64,000 nucleotides of DNA from Chitinophagaceae bacterium (GTDB taxonomy: Bacteria; Bacteroidota; Bacteroidia; Chitinophagales; Chitinophagaceae), in NCBI GenBank assembly GCA_023251255.1, contig JAHEZD010000004.1:40029-104028 (forward strand), written 5' to 3'. The position numbers and the translations under genes are program-made. The notes under the pieces are model-generated. The model saw only the letters and a program-made list of their open reading frames with translations. It was not told where the DNA came from and made no database searches. Position 1 is the first letter of the stretch, and each line of letters opens with the position of its first letter. Below are positions 62,280-64,000 of the stretch, piece by piece.

Positions 62280-62753
62280 ATGCATTGGAGAAAGTTTAAC
62301 GGAGAACCCATTAACCTGCCCATTAAAGCAGCAGTTGAAGAAGCCATCATCAGGGAATCTGAAAAGGGCACCAAGCTTAAAGTTTGCATTGGTACAGACA
62401 GCCAGGTGAAAGGTGTTGATACCGAATTTGCAACAGTAATTGTTTTTTTACGTGAACACAATGGAGGGTTCATGTACATCCACAATGAAAAAACAAAACA
62501 GAAGTACCACATCAAGGAGCGTATGCTGGTGGAAGTGGCCAAGAGCATTGAAATTGCTTACGAACTTTGTGACCTGTTCATCACCCACAACGTGGAAATG
62601 GAGGTTCATGCAGACATTAACACCAATCCCCAATTTAAAAGCAATGATGCCCTGAAGGAAGCTATGGGCTACATTTTGGGAATGGGTTTTGCTTTCAAGG
62701 CAAAGCCGGAAGCTTTTGCCAGCAGTTGCTGTGCAGACAAGGTATGCAACTAG
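62280..62753 (+). CDS. YkuK-like ribonuclease H-like protein (DUF458)
   Basis: 157 aa. Begins MHWRKFNGEPINLPIKAAVE and has CIGTDSQVKGVDTEFATVIV, E-V-A-K-S-I-E-I-A-Y-E-L and M-E-V-H-A-D-I-N, the DUF458 pattern with acidic residues of an RNase H-like fold (Asp in GTDSQ and HADIN). Function unknown. A TAACTTTA box at 62256-62263 precedes ATG 62280 by 16 bases. Confidence 0.85.
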   Translation: MHWRKFNGEPINLPIKAAVEEAIIRESEKGTKLKVCIGTDSQVKGVDTEFATVIVFLREHNGGFMYIHNEKTKQKYHIKERMLVEVAKSIEIAYELCDLFITHNVEMEVHADINTNPQFKSNDALKEAMGYILGMGFAFKAKPEAFASSCCADKVCN

Positions 62754-63180
62754 CCTGTACAAATTAAGCAGTACAAAGTTGTAAGTACAGATGGGGTTTT
62801 CACCTTGTCAATGGAATTGACTCCCTCATATTTTCTTTGGTAACAAGCAATGGAGTGAATAGGCCCCTTTTGTGATTTATTGTAAATGATGCAATTGGGT
62901 TCATTCCCTATTTGTTGCTTGGCATTCTGAATATATGGATACTTCCGCTAAAAATATGTTCCGCAACCGTCCTTTTGGGGTTAGTGCATTTTCTCGTTCT
63001 TGGCTAACTGATAAAACATACGCCAGTATTGGATTGGAACCGGTAAGCAAAAACTATTGTGGGAGAAATCCAATATTGGACTTAAGCTGCATTGCACGTC
63101 TGTACAGGATAACTTTATCTAGCAACCAACATAAACAACTTTCATCATTTCTTTTTAGCTTGCCCTCCTAAAAATCCCTC

Positions 63181-63468
63181 ATGACACTCCTGTTCAATCT
63201 CACACCCGGTTCCATTGCGCTAATTGGATACATAGGGTCATTTCTTACCTCCGTAACTTTTATACCGCAGGTTTACCAAGCTTGGAAAACAAAAAGTGTT
63301 GGTGATTTAAGTGTATGGATGATTACGATTGTAATTACCAGCACTATTGTTTGGTTAATTTATGGTTTTGGGATACCTAATGGGGGACCTGTGATCGTTG
63401 CCAATTTTGTGGTACTGGCTTTGTCATTATTGCTGATGTATTTCAAGCTTACATTCAAGAAGAAGTAA
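63181..63468 (+). CDS. SemiSWEET family sugar transporter
   Basis: 95 aa, one triple-helix bundle: PGSIALIGYIGSFLTSVTF, then I-P-Q-V-Y-Q-A-W-K-T (PQ-loop), SVGDLSVWMITIVITSTIVW, and a last helix ANFVVLALSLLLMYFKLTF. The P-Q motif and size are those of bacterial SemiSWEET facilitators, which dimerise to carry sugars. ATG start. The 427 bases upstream (62754-63180) hold only a weak inverted repeat (63027-63035 with 63067-63075) and a doubtful frame. Confidence 0.9.
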   Translation: MTLLFNLTPGSIALIGYIGSFLTSVTFIPQVYQAWKTKSVGDLSVWMITIVITSTIVWLIYGFGIPNGGPVIVANFVVLALSLLLMYFKLTFKKK

Positions 63469-63482
63469 TTTTGAACAGGTAA

Positions 63483-63517
63483 AAATAAAAAGGGACATAT
63501 AGTGTACACTATATGCC
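63483..63517 (-). terminator. Terminator of kbl
   Basis: Near-perfect hairpin GGG-a-CATATAGTG ... CACTATATG-c-CCC; on the minus strand it is followed by TTTTTATTTTT. It lies just past the kbl stop and is shared with the convergent SemiSWEET gene. Confidence 0.88.
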
Positions 63518-63546
63518 CCCTATGCCTTTATGCTGTTGTGTTTAAA

Positions 63547-64000
63547 CTATTTAATAACACCCAGTTCCTTCCCAATCTTTGTAAATGCTGCAATGGCTTT
63601 ATCCAAATGTTCCTGCTCATGTGCTGCACTTAACTGAACACGTATCCTTGCCAATCCTTTCGCCACAACAGGGAAGAAGAATCCAATAACATATACACCT
63701 TCATCCAATAGTTTAGCAGCAAAATTTTGGGCAACTGTTGCTTCATATAACATAATGGGAACAATGGGGTGGTCCCCAGGTTTGATGTCAAAACCCGCTT
63801 CGGTCATTTTCGCCCTGAAATACTTGGTATTGTATTCAAGTTTGTCCCTAAGTTCAGTTGTTTCTGTAAGCATGTCCAGCACGGCGATACTGGCACCTAC
63901 AATGCTAGGTGCCACCGTGTTGGAGAAAAGATATGGACGGGAACGCTGGCGCAGGATTTCCACCACCTCTTTTTTGCCAGAAGTAAAGCCACCACTTGCA
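63547..64000 (-). CDS. kbl: Glycine C-acetyltransferase (2-amino-3-ketobutyrate CoA ligase), 3' part
   Basis: The frame leaves the window at the right edge; 150 C-terminal codons are visible, ending in TAG at 63547-63549. Seen: A-S-G-G-F-T-S-G-K-K-E-V-V-E, then LRQRSRPYLFSNTVAPSIVG, P-I-V-P-I-M-L-Y-E, and a late FFPVVAKGLARIRVQLSAAH. These are the Kbl C-terminal blocks, including RSRPYLFSN. A PLP enzyme of threonine breakdown; the PLP lysine lies outside the window. Confidence 0.93.
   Translation of the reverse strand, partial: ASGGFTSGKKEVVEILRQRSRPYLFSNTVAPSIVGASIAVLDMLTETTELRDKLEYNTKYFRAKMTEAGFDIKPGDHPIVPIMLYEATVAQNFAAKLLDEGVYVIGFFFPVVAKGLARIRVQLSAAHEQEHLDKAIAAFTKIGKELGVIK

Noticed and set aside
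62935-63171. Plus-strand frame of 78 codons before the SemiSWEET gene
   Set aside because: It has an ATG but no domain, no plausible hydrophobic or helical pattern and a Ser/Cys-rich random look; not supported as a gene.
1-64000. CRISPR arrays, rRNA operons, prophage
   Set aside because: No regularly spaced direct repeats with unique spacers, no rRNA sequence and no phage structural or integrase genes were seen on reading through.

Overview
The window is a chromosomal segment of a Bacteroidota bacterium, most likely of the Chitinophagales/Chitinophagaceae type. The basis is internal: PorT and PorP/SprF proteins of the type IX secretion/gliding group, a TonB-dependent receptor and a DUF5686 protein with N-terminal carboxypeptidase-D-like domains, menaquinone-type UbiE/MenG, the long form of IspG, BatB/BatC, an O-succinylhomoserine sulfhydrylase, and several promoter -7 boxes of the Bacteroidota form TAnnTTTG close upstream of start codons. 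Species cannot be fixed from the sequence alone. No rRNA, CRISPR array, integrase or intact insertion sequence was seen; one tRNA (Cys) is present.

Layout. 1-8 kb: tail of a TauE/SafE permease, a large TonB-dependent receptor, tRNA-Cys, an overlapping trio (small regulatory-like domain protein, fatty-acid hydroxylase, DUF2490 outer-membrane protein), OsmC and MetZ. 8-15.3 kb: a SecA-derived orphan, UvrA, small hypotheticals, ElaA, and the ubiE-porT pair. 15.3-24.8 kb: a nested palindrome in front of a large orphan membrane/coiled-coil protein, AlgH, a lipoprotein, fumarase, then a YHYH protein / PEBP protein / Tat-exported phosphatase cluster. 24.9-31.9 kb: acyltransferase-3, a DUF5686 protein, then a very AT-rich, tightly overlapping three-gene module (STAS-HATPase, DUF4325 STAS-like, PIN nuclease), followed by DUF3820 and a nucleoid-associated protein. 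32-38 kb: M28 peptidase, hemerythrin, a gene derived from an IS1595-type transposase, Upp, PorP/SprF, DUF1328. 38-44.5 kb: single-chain pyruvate:ferredoxin oxidoreductase with a GltD-like flavoprotein, and a class D beta-lactamase-like lipoprotein. 44.5-53 kb: a tandem palindromic repeat, BatB-BatC, IspG, a lipoprotein, NadB, an LpxL-type acyltransferase and an MBL-fold hydrolase. 53-64 kb: ECF sigma/anti-sigma/Spy-like cluster, GH18 lipoprotein, PadR-PspC envelope-stress pair, GcvT, SRPBCC, RlpA, a decayed receiver domain, YkuK-like, SemiSWEET and the 3' part of kbl.

Most of the window is ordinary core metabolism and envelope biology. The best candidate for an undescribed system is the three-gene module at 28756-30573: its parts suggest a partner-switching regulator (STAS domains plus a GHKL ATPase) coupled to a PIN-domain ribonuclease, in DNA far richer in A+T than its neighbours. 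Also notable are a stand-alone SecA fragment with degenerate motor sequence, a transposase-derived gene that appears to have lost its catalytic triad, two palindromic loci built from TGACA-type words spaced 14 nt apart, and a palindromic, in-frame insertion within ispG.
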